DNA of 64,000 nucleotides from Celeribacter baekdonensis (GCF_900102315.1 NZ_FNBL01000015.1:42504-106503); one strand, 5' to 3'; counted from the first letter of the stretch, positions 8,596 through 19,115 are shown. A program made the numbers and translations. The notes: generated from the letters alone by a model not told the origin.

Positions 8596-9117
8596 TCAGG
8601 CCCGATCGGAGGGGGCGTGTGAGGACGGCGCCGTGTCAATCAGCGTATCAATCAACGCCGACATCATCTCGGCTCGGTTGCGGGTCGCGGATTTGCGATA
8701 AATCGCATTGAGATGGGCCTTGATCGTGCCCTCTTTGTTGCCGCGAAATTCGGCGATCTCACCGATGGTAAAACCTTTGACCAAAAACCGCGCCACATCG
8801 CGCTCAGAGGGTGAGAGTTTCCACAACTCAAAATGGCTTTCGATCACATCAAACACCGCCTGTGACGCCGCATGCAGGCTGTGTTCCAATCGCGCTTTGC
8901 GCTGTTGCAGGTCGATCAGATAACCGAGTTCCAACAGGATCGCCAAAACCAAAGTCGCCGCCGCCATGGCTTCGATCAAAAGATGCGTCGTCGGTTTGCC
9001 GCCTGCCTCTTGCAGATCGGTGAAGACATCGAAGACAAAGAAAACCGCACAAAAGGTCTGGATCGCAATCAAGGTGATCATCGCCGCCGGGGCTTTGGCC
9101 GAGGTGAAACGCGCCAT
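8596..9117 (-). CDS. Membrane-anchored LuxR-type HTH regulator
   Basis: A 173-residue protein with two predicted membrane helices at the N-terminus (about residues 11-32 and 42-65), a short coiled linker (LQQRKARLEHSLHAAS) and a C-terminal LuxR/NarL helix-turn-helix: LSPSERDVARFLVKGFTIGEIAEFRGNKEGTIKAHLNAIYRKS. No receiver or autoinducer domain is present, so it looks like a membrane-tethered transcription factor. The ATG at 9117-9115 is preferred because the open frame upstream (to 9285) has no recognisable content. Signal and targets unknown. Confidence 0.75.
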   Translation of the reverse strand: MARFTSAKAPAAMITLIAIQTFCAVFFVFDVFTDLQEAGGKPTTHLLIEAMAAATLVLAILLELGYLIDLQQRKARLEHSLHAASQAVFDVIESHFELWKLSPSERDVARFLVKGFTIGEIAEFRGNKEGTIKAHLNAIYRKSATRNRAEMMSALIDTLIDTAPSSHAPSDRA

Positions 9118-9251
9118 GGCGGGTCCTTTCGTGGGGAAGGGTGACGCTTTAAGACATATCAATGTTGTGGGCGTTCGGCCATAACCCCGTGAGACAGGCT
9201 TATGACGCAACGCTTTAGGCGCTGCATTTGGCGCGATGCACGCCGAGGGCC

Positions 9252-9680
9252 TTATCGGTTTGAGCGATCCGTCAGATCGTCCCAAAACTCGGCGCGATGC
9301 ACGATATGGATTTTATTGCCCGAAGGATCACGCAGATAGGCACCGTAATAATCCGGCGCGTAATGGGCGCGCAGACCCGGCGCGCCAGCATCCGTTCCGC
9401 CGTGCAAAAGTCCTTGGGCATGGGCCGCGTCCACCGCCGCGCGTGACGGTGCGATAAAGGCCAACATTGCGCCATTGCCGCCGCGCGCGGGGGCACCGTC
9501 AAAAGGCTGATAAACGTAAAACCGGGGATAGGGCGCCTCTGGCCGGACCCAACAGCGCGAATCAGGCCCGCCATCCGGCTCAACCACCCGTTGTACCATG
9601 CCAATTTCGCCCAAAACCGCGTCATAAAACGCCGCCGCTTGGGCCAAATCATCGGCTCCAACTGTCACATGCGAAAACAT
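9252..9680 (-). CDS. VOC superfamily protein (glyoxalase-like)
   Basis: A 142-residue protein with the vicinal oxygen chelate fold: MFSHVTVGADDLAQAAAFYDAVLG at the start, and GAYLRDPSGNKIHIVHRAEFWDD at the end, with His4 and the distal Asp/Glu-containing strand as likely metal ligands. These proteins are metal-dependent lyases, dioxygenases or resistance proteins; substrate cannot be read here. ATG 9680 fits the family start, 13 bp behind the rsmA stop, so it probably ends the lptF-rsmA operon. Confidence 0.8.
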   Translation of the reverse strand: MFSHVTVGADDLAQAAAFYDAVLGEIGMVQRVVEPDGGPDSRCWVRPEAPYPRFYVYQPFDGAPARGGNGAMLAFIAPSRAAVDAAHAQGLLHGGTDAGAPGLRAHYAPDYYGAYLRDPSGNKIHIVHRAEFWDDLTDRSNR

Positions 9681-9693
9681 GATTTTCTCCCGC

Positions 9694-10536
9694 TTAGGTC
9701 TTGGCCACTTCACGCGCCAGCGCACACCACCCCTCGACCGAGATTTGTTCGGCGCGATCCGTTGGTTTGATCCCGGCGGCATTCAGGCGGTCTTCGATCT
9801 CGGGGGCTGCGCCTTTCAACGAGGCGCGCAACATTTTGCGACGCTGGTTGAACCCGGCGGCAACAATGCGTTCCAAGACTTTTGGATTGGCCTCGAACCG
9901 CGCTTTGTGCAGGGCTTCGAAATGCACCACGGCGGAATGGATTTTCGGCGGCGGGGTGAAGGCCTCGGGCGGCAATTCCATCACGATATTGGCGCGCGTG
10001 CGCCATTGGCTGAGGATCGCGAGGCGACCGTATTTCTTGCTGCCCGGCTGTGCCACGATGCGTTCGGCCACTTCGCGCTGAAACATCAAGGTCAGCGAGG
10101 ACCAATAGGGCGGCCAGCTTGGCGGGGTCAGCCAGCGCACCAAAAGTTCGGTGCCGATGTTATAGGGCAAGTTGGCGATGATGCGCACCGGCGGCGTCAG
10201 CCGTTCCAGCGGGTCGATTTCAAGCGCATCGGCGTTCAAAACCTCCAACCGTCCGGGATAGATTGCGGAAATTTCGTCGAGGGCTGCAATGGCGCGGCTG
10301 TCCTTTTCCACCGCCAAAACTTTGCGCGCGCCCTCGGCCAAAAGCCCGCGGGTCAAACCGCCGGGGCCGGGACCGACCTCCAAGACGTCGCATTTTGACA
10401 AATCCCCCGCCAAACGGGCGATTTTCGAGGTCAGGTTGAGGTCGAGCAAAAAGTTTTGGCCCAAAGATTTTTTGGCCACCAACCCGTGCCGCTCGATCAC
10501 ATCGCGCAGCGGTGGCAGCCCATCAAAACTTGTCAT
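9694..10536 (-). CDS. rsmA: 16S rRNA dimethyladenosine transferase
   Basis: A 280-residue KsgA/RsmA enzyme that dimethylates two adjacent adenines of 16S rRNA helix 45 during 30S maturation. Family motifs are all seen: KSLGQNFL (23-30), SAM-binding [10 protein letters not shown] starting at 53, and catalytic NLPYN starting at 122. The first four bases overlap the end of pdxA (ATGA), a widely conserved pairing. Confidence 0.95.
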   Translation of the reverse strand: MTSFDGLPPLRDVIERHGLVAKKSLGQNFLLDLNLTSKIARLAGDLSKCDVLEVGPGPGGLTRGLLAEGARKVLAVEKDSRAIAALDEISAIYPGRLEVLNADALEIDPLERLTPPVRIIANLPYNIGTELLVRWLTPPSWPPYWSSLTLMFQREVAERIVAQPGSKKYGRLAILSQWRTRANIVMELPPEAFTPPPKIHSAVVHFEALHKARFEANPKVLERIVAAGFNQRRKMLRASLKGAAPEIEDRLNAAGIKPTDRAEQISVEGWCALAREVAKT

Positions 10537-11531
10537 CCGTGGTCCTTTTGCCTTTTGGCGTGGCTCATTTCATGCGCCATCTTGAGCGCCGCAATCAGGC
10601 TGGTTGGGTCGGCTTTATTTTGGCCCGCAATGTCAAAGGCGGTGCCATGATCCGGCGAGGTGCGGATAAACGGCAAGCCCAGCGTGACATTGACGCCACC
10701 GGCAAAATCAATCGTCTTGATCGGGATCAGCGCCTGATCGTGATAGGCACAGAGCGCCACATCATAGTTTGCCCGCGCGGCCGCGTGAAACATCGTGTCG
10801 GGCGGCATTGGGCCTTTGAGATCAAAGCCTTCGCCCTTGAGGCGGGTGATCAGCGGGATCATCCACTCAAGTTCCTCATCGCCCATCGCCCCACCTTCGC
10901 CAGCATGGGGATTGAGCCCGGCAATGGCGATGCGCGGGGTGGAAATGCCCCAAAACTTGGCCAGATCGGCGGCAGTGATGCGGATCGTTTCTTCCAAAAG
11001 CTCGGGCGTGAATGCCTCAGGCACATCGCGCAGTGCGATGTGGATCGTCACCGGAACCACCCGTAACTCGGGGCAGGCCAGCATCATCACAACCTGCTCG
11101 ACGCCCGCAAGATGGGCCAGAAATTCGGTATGGCCCGGATAGGCAAACCCGGCCCCGTCTTTGAGCACTTTTTTGTGGATCGGCGCGGTGCAAAGCGCCG
11201 AAGCCTGGCCGGTTTGCACCAAGGCCACAGCGCGGCGCAGCACGTCGATCACCCCTTGGGCATTGGCGAAATCGGGGGTGCCCGGCGTGGCGAGGGCCTG
11301 AAACTCATGACGCAACACCGCCAAACTGCCACTGGCAACATGATGTGCCTCGGCGGGTTCGGAAATTTCGGCAAAGCGGGCACTATGGGGCAAATGGCGC
11401 GGATCGCCGAGCCAGAAAAACGGCACAGATCCGTCCAAAGCCTGCGCCGCCTTCACCGCAATCTCAGGCCCCACCCCCGCAGGTTCGCCACAGGACAGGA
11501 CGATTGGCGCGGTGGAGGCCGATTTGCTCAT
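10533..11531 (-). CDS. pdxA: 4-hydroxythreonine-4-phosphate dehydrogenase
   Basis: A 332-residue NAD-dependent dehydrogenase of the DXP-dependent pyridoxal phosphate pathway. Visible family signatures are [11 protein letters not shown] near residue 14, [17 protein letters not shown] with a metal-binding His, NPHAGEGG, and the C-terminal [11 protein letters not shown] block. It overlaps surA by 4 bp and rsmA by 4 bp, so three genes are translationally coupled. Confidence 0.95.
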   Translation of the reverse strand: MSKSASTAPIVLSCGEPAGVGPEIAVKAAQALDGSVPFFWLGDPRHLPHSARFAEISEPAEAHHVASGSLAVLRHEFQALATPGTPDFANAQGVIDVLRRAVALVQTGQASALCTAPIHKKVLKDGAGFAYPGHTEFLAHLAGVEQVVMMLACPELRVVPVTIHIALRDVPEAFTPELLEETIRITAADLAKFWGISTPRIAIAGLNPHAGEGGAMGDEELEWMIPLITRLKGEGFDLKGPMPPDTMFHAAARANYDVALCAYHDQALIPIKTIDFAGGVNVTLGLPFIRTSPDHGTAFDIAGQNKADPTSLIAALKMAHEMSHAKRQKDHG

Positions 11532-12859
11532 GGGATCACAATCGTCGCATCTGCGCGCAATTCGGCCACGAAACTGTCGGCCAAGGCACCGATGCGTTGC
11601 GACAAAAGCTGTTGGCGGATTTGGTCGCGATCGGCGCTGTCGTTGGCTTCATAGCTGCGGCCACACATCATCAAAAACACCAAAGTTTGCCCATCCGCGC
11701 GGGTCAGCGCGGTGGAGACTTCGCCGGGATCGAGTTTGGAGAGTTCAATCGCCACATCATTGGGGATGTCTTTGACGGGCAGGGTGTCGATGTCCAAAAC
11801 ACTCTCCGGCTGGCCCTTGGCGATGCCATAGAGATCGTCGCAGGTGTCCACCGAGGCCTTGATGTCCGCCGCGCGTTTGAGCGCCGCCTCAGAGCGGCCC
11901 CCATTGATGTAATAAGCGGCATATTCGATGGCGTCGGCGTTGGGCGTGGCCACATCGGTTTCGGCGATTTGGCGCAATTGGAACACGCCAATGGCGTTGC
12001 CGGTCGACAAGGGGGCGGTCATTTCGCCCGGTTTGAGCGCGATCACAGCGCCGCGCAGGGCAGGTGGCAAATCGCCAACCGCGACCCAATCCATGCGGCC
12101 GGATTTTTCACGGCTCGGGGCAACCGAATATTTGGCGGCCGCGGCGGCAAAGTTTGAAATCGTCGGGTTTGCGGCGATTTCTTTGACCAAAGCCTCCGAT
12201 TTTGCCGTCTCTTCCGGGGTGCGCGCGGGCAGGAACAATTCAGACAACAACACGCGCAAACCACCCGAAGGGCCATTGTTTTGCAAGGCGCGGTCAATCT
12301 CGGAGTCTGAGACCTGCGCCTTGGCACCAAAACGGCCACGGGCGTAATCGCGCCATATCAGCCCGGTCGAGAGGAAATCACGCACGGTCTGGGCAGAAAC
12401 GCCGTTTTGGGCCATCAGGCTGAGGAATTGTTCGGGCTTCAATTGGCCACGCGCCGCGAATTCCTGGATGCCTTGGGCGATTTGTTCGTCGGTGACGCTC
12501 AACCCCACTCGGGCTGCGGCTTCGGCTTTGAGACGTTCGTCAATCAGCGCATCAAGCGCGTCTTTTTCCGAGGCCGCGCCACCCAAGACGCGCAAAAGCG
12601 CCAAGCGTTGGGTCAGTTCATAGCGGGTCACCACTTTGTCATTCACATAGGCAACAGGGGCAAACATGTTTTGCGCCAGCACCGGAGAGAGGGTCACAGA
12701 CAGGGCCGAAAGCGACAGCGCCGCAATGGCCGCCATCTGCACCATGCCACGCACCACGGCGCGCGCCATGGCGTGCAGCGCGGCAGACATCCGACGCGCG
12801 CCGTGGCGCTTGATTGCTCTGCTCTGCGATGTGTCGAGTGTCCCGAATTTACGTCTCAT
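11528..12859 (-). CDS. surA: SurA-like periplasmic peptidyl-prolyl isomerase/chaperone
   Basis: A 443-residue exported protein: a basic N-terminus then a hydrophobic signal around residues 35-60 (VQMAAIAALSLSALSVTLSPVLA), an N-terminal SurA chaperone domain (VAYVNDKVVTRYELTQRLALL), one parvulin-like domain (roughly 210-320, GRMDWVAVGDLPPALRGAVIALKPGEMTAPL), and a C-terminal helix region. It would chaperone unfolded outer-membrane proteins, fitting its place directly after lptD. ATG 12859 is used; MSAALHAM about 24 codons downstream is an alternative. The frame opens far upstream but has no protein-like content there. Confidence 0.85.
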   Translation of the reverse strand: MRRKFGTLDTSQSRAIKRHGARRMSAALHAMARAVVRGMVQMAAIAALSLSALSVTLSPVLAQNMFAPVAYVNDKVVTRYELTQRLALLRVLGGAASEKDALDALIDERLKAEAAARVGLSVTDEQIAQGIQEFAARGQLKPEQFLSLMAQNGVSAQTVRDFLSTGLIWRDYARGRFGAKAQVSDSEIDRALQNNGPSGGLRVLLSELFLPARTPEETAKSEALVKEIAANPTISNFAAAAAKYSVAPSREKSGRMDWVAVGDLPPALRGAVIALKPGEMTAPLSTGNAIGVFQLRQIAETDVATPNADAIEYAAYYINGGRSEAALKRAADIKASVDTCDDLYGIAKGQPESVLDIDTLPVKDIPNDVAIELSKLDPGEVSTALTRADGQTLVFLMMCGRSYEANDSADRDQIRQQLLSQRIGALADSFVAELRADATIVIP

Positions 12860-13007
12860 GCCCACCCTCGTGTGTTGCCTGCTTATGGCGTCTGACCTCT
12901 TTCTAAGAGGTTTCGTCGCGCGGGCCAAGCGGATTGCGCGGCCCAGTTTGTCCCACCATTTTGTTCCAGTGGCATGTGCCCGCTGATGCCCGCCCGCGCG
13001 CGCGGAT

Positions 13008-15215
13008 TTAGAGCGCCCCAAAGCCACAGCTCGTGTCTTTCTTACCGTTCGCGCCATAGGCTCCAAAGCCGATAGACAGGGAATAGCGGGTGGTGGGGTC
13101 AAGCGCATCCGTGTCTGAATAGCGCCGCGAGACCTTGAACCTGACACGGGCGCATTCGTTTTCAAACTGAAAGCCAAGCCCGGTGCGCGTCGCCTCATCC
13201 TCGGTGAAATCGTAAAGATATTCGAGGTTGGCGGTCCAGTTTTTGGCCAATCGGAACGTGCCATCGAGGCCAAACTCATTGAGCGCCGTGTCGCGATATT
13301 CCAAAGCATCGGCCACCACATAGGCGTAGGACGCGCCAAGAGTGTAGCGGGGCCGCATGTAATCGAGCCGGGTTTCCCATTTGGTCAGATCAAAGGCATC
13401 GTCAAACAAGGACCGGGTGTGAAAGGCGAGGCTGGTGTCAAGGCCGGTGTCAAAGGCGACAGAGGCCCCCAAAAGCCAATCCGATTGCGTGGTGGACAGC
13501 CCCGAGGCGTCAGAATAGGCGGCACTGTCGTCCAGATAAAGCACCCGGCCGAGGGTGATCTCATATTGGGTGGTCTCGGCGTAATGGGCAAAATGCAGAC
13601 CCGCCGCCGCCGTAACCCCGGTGGCGCGGCGATCCGCGCCGGGAAAGCGGGCGAGGGTCATCAGATTGCCCTCGTCAAATTCAACAAGGGTCGAATCGGT
13701 GTTTGGGACGTCGCCGCCGATGCTGTCAGACCATCCGAGTTGGATCATCGGTTCGATCAATTCGGAGGCCCCTGTCGCTGTGGTGCGGGTCAAGGGCCAG
13801 CTCAGTTTGCTCTCAAGCGACCCGGTGAACCGGGCGACTGTGTCTTCATAGGTCGAATTTTGATGCATGGCATAGGCATCGACATAGGCGGCGGCGGTGC
13901 TGTCCCATTTCAGCCCCGGCCCGAACACCGCGCTGGTGATCCAAGCCGCCTCGGCGCCAAGGCGCAAGACGTCATAGCCGTCAATATCGACTTCAGAATC
14001 GCGATAGGAGGAGGAGGCGGAGAGGCCAAAGGTCAGGGCCCCGGGAATGGCGCCCGGATCGACCCGGCGTTCATACATGACCTCGCCCAAAAAGAACGGC
14101 AACGTGTCCTCGATCCCCAGATCGGCAGCGCGCAAAGTGCGCATATGGATCAACTGCGCATCAAAGGCCTCGCCTTTGGAATAGCGCGTGAGGGCCAGTC
14201 TGGAGGGCAAAAAATCGCCGTCATAAATGCCGTAATCCACCAGATAGGCAATGTCGGAGGCGGCGCGCAGATCGGCGCTAAATTCAAACCCATTGCCCAG
14301 ATGCCATGCGCCTTCGGCAAAGAGATAGGCCCGGGTGCCATCGCGGGTGTCGTCCGAACTCACCGCGCCGTTTACTTCGATCTCACCGCGGGCAAAGGCT
14401 TGGCGATAGCGCAGGCCCAGCGTGGTGGTTTTGGTGGCGATATAGGGCGAAATCGTCAGATCACGGCTGTCGCCCAGTGGGATGAAATAAGGGGTTTCAA
14501 TCCCGGTGCCCAAGGTGGAATCCGTATGCAACTCTGGCGTCAAAAAGCCGCGCGCGCGTTTGAGGGTGGGGTCGGGGATGCGCAGATGTGGCAACCACAA
14601 CACCGGAACATCGGCGATGCGCAATTGCGCGTTGGTGAAATAAAGCTGATGCGCCTCACTGTCGTGGATCACCTCGCGGGCGCGGATTTCCCACAAGGGC
14701 ACGGGACGGGCGGCGCACACTTCACAGGTCGAAGCCACCGCCTTTGAGAGCCGCAGATAGCGCCCGTCCACCACATCAAGTCGCGCGGCGGCGAGTTGCA
14801 ATTGGCGGTCGATGACCATCCGCGCCGAGGTCATGATGCCGTTTTTAAGCCCGGTATCGAGATCGGCGCTTGAGGCCAAAATCACCGTGTCGCCGCCGCT
14901 TTCAGTCAGGCGGATCGGGCCGTCGATCTGCAATTGCCCGGTGCTTTGGTTAAAGGTGATCCGGCTGGCCGTCAGGCGCATTGTGCCTTGGATCACTTCG
15001 ACCGCGCCCGTGGCGATCAGCACAGTGCCATCAAAGCTGACGCTGTCGGCCAAAAGTGCCGTGGGCAGGGCTTGGTCGTCTTGACTGTCCTGGGCCAAGG
15101 CGGCGCCGGTTTGCGCGTCCGGCAGGGCCAGACCAAAGCCAAAGCTCAGGGCCAGGGCCAGCGCCAAACGGGCAGGGCGCAGCGGGCGCTTGGGAGGGAG
15201 AGGTGAGACAGTCAT
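13008..15215 (-). CDS. lptD: LPS assembly outer-membrane protein LptD
   Basis: A 735-residue protein with a signal peptide (about 1-41), an OstA/jellyroll N-terminal domain (ADSVSFDGTVLIATGAVEVIQG, residues 55-75) and a large C-terminal beta-barrel. It forms the LPS translocon at the outer membrane with LptE. Cysteines in ASTCEVCAARPVPLW match the family's N-terminal region. It begins 3 bp after the lptG stop and is followed by surA, giving a cell-envelope operon. Confidence 0.93.
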   Translation of the reverse strand: MTVSPLPPKRPLRPARLALALALSFGFGLALPDAQTGAALAQDSQDDQALPTALLADSVSFDGTVLIATGAVEVIQGTMRLTASRITFNQSTGQLQIDGPIRLTESGGDTVILASSADLDTGLKNGIMTSARMVIDRQLQLAAARLDVVDGRYLRLSKAVASTCEVCAARPVPLWEIRAREVIHDSEAHQLYFTNAQLRIADVPVLWLPHLRIPDPTLKRARGFLTPELHTDSTLGTGIETPYFIPLGDSRDLTISPYIATKTTTLGLRYRQAFARGEIEVNGAVSSDDTRDGTRAYLFAEGAWHLGNGFEFSADLRAASDIAYLVDYGIYDGDFLPSRLALTRYSKGEAFDAQLIHMRTLRAADLGIEDTLPFFLGEVMYERRVDPGAIPGALTFGLSASSSYRDSEVDIDGYDVLRLGAEAAWITSAVFGPGLKWDSTAAAYVDAYAMHQNSTYEDTVARFTGSLESKLSWPLTRTTATGASELIEPMIQLGWSDSIGGDVPNTDSTLVEFDEGNLMTLARFPGADRRATGVTAAAGLHFAHYAETTQYEITLGRVLYLDDSAAYSDASGLSTTQSDWLLGASVAFDTGLDTSLAFHTRSLFDDAFDLTKWETRLDYMRPRYTLGASYAYVVADALEYRDTALNEFGLDGTFRLAKNWTANLEYLYDFTEDEATRTGLGFQFENECARVRFKVSRRYSDTDALDPTTRYSLSIGFGAYGANGKKDTSCGFGAL

Positions 15216-15218
15216 GGC

Positions 15219-16316
15219 CTATCCATCCTCCAAATGCAGCAGCAGCGCAAGAGAGGCAAAAATCACCGCCATCGGTGGCCCCCATGCCGCCAAAGAGATC
15301 GGCAAAAGCCCGTTTTGCCCCAAAATGATCGCAAAAGAGCGCAGAAAGAAAAAGGCAAAGGCCAAGATGATCGCTGTCACCACCAAGGTCGAGGTCCGCC
15401 CCAGCCGGGTGTGGCGCATGGTGAACCCGGCCCCGATCAATAGCATGGCGACAAAGGTAAAGGGCAGGGCCAATTCGCTTTGCAGCCACATTTTATAGCT
15501 GCGCGCCGAAAACCCTGCGGTTTCCAACTTTTTGATATAGCCCGACATATCCCAGATCGACACGGCTTGCGGGGTGCCAAAGCGGTCTTGGATTTCCGCA
15601 AGGGTCAGCGTGGTGTTGAGTGTCAGTGTCTCGTGATAGGTCGCCGCCGCCTCCGGGTTGGCGGCCCCCAAAAGCGGCCAGCGTTTGGCGTTCACAAGCT
15701 GCCATTGTCCGCCTTTGATGCGCGCCTCTTCCGCTTCGATCCGGTACAGCGGCAGGCCAGCTTGCGCGAAACCGATAAAGCTGACATCGAACAATTCGGA
15801 GCCATCAAGGTTGGACCGTGTGGCGCGGATCACCATTTGACCGTCTTGCGAGCCTTCTCGCAGCCATAGCCCCTCGTCAGAGACCGAAAACACTTGCCGT
15901 TCGCCTTTGAGATAAAGCGCTTCGCGGGTTTCAAAGCTGCGCGCGGTGGTCGAGGCCACCGGGTTCAACACCGCCACCGACAAGAGGCCAAACAGAAAGA
16001 CCACCACGACCGGCGGCAGCAAGGACCGCAGCGCCGAGCGCCCGGAGGCCCGAGAGACAACCAGTTCCGAGGAGCGCGCCAGACCCAGAAACAACACCAG
16101 CGTCGCAATCACCACGATGATTGGCAGAATATCATAAATCGTGCGCGGCAGGCGCAGCAAAGCCATGGAGAAAATCGCCGCAGATCCAATATCGAGGCCA
16201 GAGAAATTGCGGATTTGATCGAGGCTTTCGACCATCACGATCAGCCCGGCGAAAATCGCTATGACGATCAGCAAAGCCCGCAAGAACCGGCGGGCGAAAT
16301 AGAGATCAAGCCTCAT
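15219..16316 (-). CDS. lptG: LPS export permease LptG
   Basis: A 365-residue inner-membrane protein with six predicted helices (three N-terminal, three C-terminal) flanking a periplasmic beta-jellyroll, the LptF/LptG (YjgP/YjgQ) plan. It opens with MRLDLYFARRFLRALLIVIAIFAGL. With LptF and the LptB ATPase it extracts LPS from the inner membrane. The start at 16316 overlaps the lptF stop by 4 bp. Confidence 0.92.
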   Translation of the reverse strand: MRLDLYFARRFLRALLIVIAIFAGLIVMVESLDQIRNFSGLDIGSAAIFSMALLRLPRTIYDILPIIVVIATLVLFLGLARSSELVVSRASGRSALRSLLPPVVVVFLFGLLSVAVLNPVASTTARSFETREALYLKGERQVFSVSDEGLWLREGSQDGQMVIRATRSNLDGSELFDVSFIGFAQAGLPLYRIEAEEARIKGGQWQLVNAKRWPLLGAANPEAAATYHETLTLNTTLTLAEIQDRFGTPQAVSIWDMSGYIKKLETAGFSARSYKMWLQSELALPFTFVAMLLIGAGFTMRHTRLGRTSTLVVTAIILAFAFFFLRSFAIILGQNGLLPISLAAWGPPMAVIFASLALLLHLEDG

Positions 16317-17464
16317 GATGCGTTCCCCAAACGAGGCGCGCGGCGCAGGCGCGGATGGGCGGCTTTCCACAGCAAGGCCCAAGAGATGCCAAGTCCCAAA
16401 ACCGTGGCGAAATATCGAAACGGCCAAAGCCGCGCGTCATTGTCAATCATCCCTTCGAGCGTGTTGTCGATGGACTTGACCACCACCAAAAGCACGATGG
16501 CGACCAAAATCTGTCGCCACAGACCAAAGCGCGAAAATCCGCCGACGATCAGAGTGCCAAAGCCGATCAGGCTGATCGCGACGCTCTGAAGGGCTTTGTT
16601 CATGCGCATATTGGCCTCGGCGATCATGCCATCTTTGGTGACCCCGGTGTCGGCCTGAAGCGCGGGGGGTGCGCGCAACAGATCAAATGTGGTGGTCGCG
16701 CGGATCGAACGTGTCCCGGCCACATCGGTGTTTATCAGGCCACCAAGCCCGTAGGCGAAGCTGTCAAAACGGGTGACGGACAGACGTTTGCCGCTGAACT
16801 CATAGGTCTGCGCCATGCCATCAAACATCAACAACATCGGCGCGTCGTTTTCGGTGCTGCCATCACGGCCATCGCCTTTGACGATCAGGGCACGCGACGC
16901 CATAAAGCTTTGGCGCTGGCTCGCATCACGGCTGTTGGACAGGTAGATGTCTTCCAATTCGCCCGCCGCCGAAATGTTGCGCACATAAAAGGTGATGCCC
17001 TTGGTCGGGTGGACAAATGTGCCCTCAGTCAACAGTCGCGCGGTGACATCGCGGGCAATCTCGCTGCGGCGCATGTCCAGTTCTTGCACGGAAAGCGGCA
17101 CCAACACATGGGCCAAAATCGCCACCATGAGCGCCACGATGACGCTAAAGAAAAACACCGGGCGGGCGAGGCGATAAGGCGAATAGCCCGCCGCCTGAAC
17201 CACCACCAATTCCGATTCTGCCGACAAACGGTTGGTGACATAGACCGTGGCGGCAAAGGCCGCGATTGGCAATAGATTGACCAGGATCGTCGGGAGGGAC
17301 AACAGCGTGAGTTGTAAAAACACCGAGGCCGATTGACCATCGCCCATCAGCCAATCCAAAAGGCTCACCGCCTTGTTGACCCAGAACACCAAAGCCAGAA
17401 CGAGCGAGAAAAACCCGAACAGCATCAGCAATTGCTGAAGCATGTATTTGTCGAATCTTCCCAA
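16313..17464 (-). CDS. lptF: LPS export permease LptF
   Basis: A 383-residue LptF/LptG family permease: N-terminal MGRFDKYMLQQLLMLFGFFSLVL and the NLLPIAAFAATVYVTNRLSAESELVVVQAAGYSP block typical of LptF. First gene of the minus-strand envelope operon, divergent from pepA across a 178-bp spacer that must hold both promoters. It partners LptG in the LPS export complex. Confidence 0.92.
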   Translation of the reverse strand: MGRFDKYMLQQLLMLFGFFSLVLALVFWVNKAVSLLDWLMGDGQSASVFLQLTLLSLPTILVNLLPIAAFAATVYVTNRLSAESELVVVQAAGYSPYRLARPVFFFSVIVALMVAILAHVLVPLSVQELDMRRSEIARDVTARLLTEGTFVHPTKGITFYVRNISAAGELEDIYLSNSRDASQRQSFMASRALIVKGDGRDGSTENDAPMLLMFDGMAQTYEFSGKRLSVTRFDSFAYGLGGLINTDVAGTRSIRATTTFDLLRAPPALQADTGVTKDGMIAEANMRMNKALQSVAISLIGFGTLIVGGFSRFGLWRQILVAIVLLVVVKSIDNTLEGMIDNDARLWPFRYFATVLGLGISWALLWKAAHPRLRRAPRLGNAS

Positions 17465-17642
17465 ACGCGTTCCCCAAGGCCACTGACAGATTGCGCGGAC
17501 TTTATCGCGCTGTGAGGATGGGAGAAACCCGTAATCTCGCTCTGGTCACCGCCGTCTTTGCGGTCTACCTTATTGCCAGCTCCAAAGGGACGGCGAGCTG
17601 TCCCTTTCGCACAGACGCGACACATTCGACAAAGGATTCCCG

Positions 17643-19109
17643 ATGACCCAACCCGTTAAGCTGACCGTTGCTGCCCTTGACCTTGATGCGATTGCCACCG
17701 TGAGCGGGCGTGTTGCCGTTGTGGTGAGCCCGGAGGGCACGCTGGGTCAATCGGCGCGTCGCATCAACCGTTTGAGCAAAGGGGCGTTGGCGCGGTTTGT
17801 GGAAAGCGAGGCCTTTGAAGATCTGGCCGAAGGTGAGGCCAAAGATTTGGCCTATCCGGCGGGCATGGCGGCCGAGGCGGTTCAGGTGGTGAAACTCTCC
17901 AATCAGGCCTCTGTTGAACTGGCGCGCAAGGCGGGTGCTGCGATTGGCGGTGCGGTCACAAAAGCGGGCGCTTTGGTGCTGCCGGGTAGTGTCAAACGCG
18001 TTGAAGAGCTGGCTTTGGGCGTGGCGCTCAAACATTACAAATTCTCCGATCACATGGGCGACGGCCCGGCCAAGGACATCCCCGAGGTGACGATTGCCGT
18101 GACCAAACCTGAGAGTGTCGATCTCAGCACCATCGAGGCGCTGAGCGAAGGCGTGTTTTTCACCCGCGATCTGGTGATGGAGCCGTCCAACATCCTCAAC
18201 ACCACCGAATTCGCCAATCGTCTCAAAGCCTTGGAGGCTCTTGGCCTTGAGGTCGAAGTGCTGGAGGAGGCCGATCTTGAAGCCCTCGGAATGCGCACGC
18301 TTTTGGCCGTGGGCCAAGGCTCGACCAGCCCCTCGAAAGTGGTTGTGATGCAATGGAAGGGTGGCCGCGACGAAGCCCCCTTGGCGCTTGTTGGTAAGGG
18401 CGTGGTGTTCGACACCGGCGGGATTTCGATCAAACCGGCGGCTGGCATGGAAGACATGACCATGGACATGGGCGGCGCGGGCGTTGTTGCGGGCGTGATG
18501 AAATCGCTGGCCCTGCGCAAAGCCGCCGCCAATGTGGTGGGCATCGTCGGCATCGTTGAAAACATGCCCGATGGCAACGCGACCCGTCCGGGCGATGTGG
18601 TCCGTTCGATGAAAGGCGACACGGTTGAGATCATCAACACCGACGCCGAGGGCCGTTTGGTTCTGGCCGATGTGTTGTGGTACGCCCAAGACCGTTTTGC
18701 GCCCCGTGCCATGGTCAATCTGGCCACCCTCACCGGCGCGATCATCATCGGCCTTGGCCATGAGAACGCGGGCGTCTTCTCCAACGACGATCCGTTCTGC
18801 AACGCTTTCCTCAAAGCGGCCAGCGCCGAAGGCGAGGGCGCATGGCGGATGCCGATGGGCGCGAACTACGACAAAATGCTCAAATCCGATGTTGCGGATA
18901 TGAAAAATGTCGGCGACCGGGCGGCAGGGTCGATCACGGCGGCGCAATTCCTCAAACGCTTTGTCAAAGACGAAACCCCTTGGATTCACCTCGACATCGC
19001 AGGCGTGGCTTTGACGAAATCTCCGACCGATTTGGCGCCCAAAGGCGCGACAGGTTGGGGCGTTTTGGCCCTGAATCGCCTCGTTGATGACATGAATAAA
19101 GAGGCCTAA
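17643..19109 (+). CDS. pepA: Leucyl aminopeptidase
   Basis: A 488-residue M17 cytosol aminopeptidase that uses two metal ions to remove N-terminal residues from peptides. The catalytic half (about 180-488) contains LVGKGVVFDTGGISIKPAAGMEDMTMDMGGAG and the signature NTDAEGRLVLADVL with metal-binding Asp/Glu. The N-terminal macro-like domain is present. An AAAGGA-type site lies 6-12 bp before ATG 17643. It is followed after 6 bp by holC, a conserved pairing. Confidence 0.95.
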   Translation: MTQPVKLTVAALDLDAIATVSGRVAVVVSPEGTLGQSARRINRLSKGALARFVESEAFEDLAEGEAKDLAYPAGMAAEAVQVVKLSNQASVELARKAGAAIGGAVTKAGALVLPGSVKRVEELALGVALKHYKFSDHMGDGPAKDIPEVTIAVTKPESVDLSTIEALSEGVFFTRDLVMEPSNILNTTEFANRLKALEALGLEVEVLEEADLEALGMRTLLAVGQGSTSPSKVVVMQWKGGRDEAPLALVGKGVVFDTGGISIKPAAGMEDMTMDMGGAGVVAGVMKSLALRKAAANVVGIVGIVENMPDGNATRPGDVVRSMKGDTVEIINTDAEGRLVLADVLWYAQDRFAPRAMVNLATLTGAIIIGLGHENAGVFSNDDPFCNAFLKAASAEGEGAWRMPMGANYDKMLKSDVADMKNVGDRAAGSITAAQFLKRFVKDETPWIHLDIAGVALTKSPTDLAPKGATGWGVLALNRLVDDMNKEA

Positions 19110-19115
19110 TCCCCT

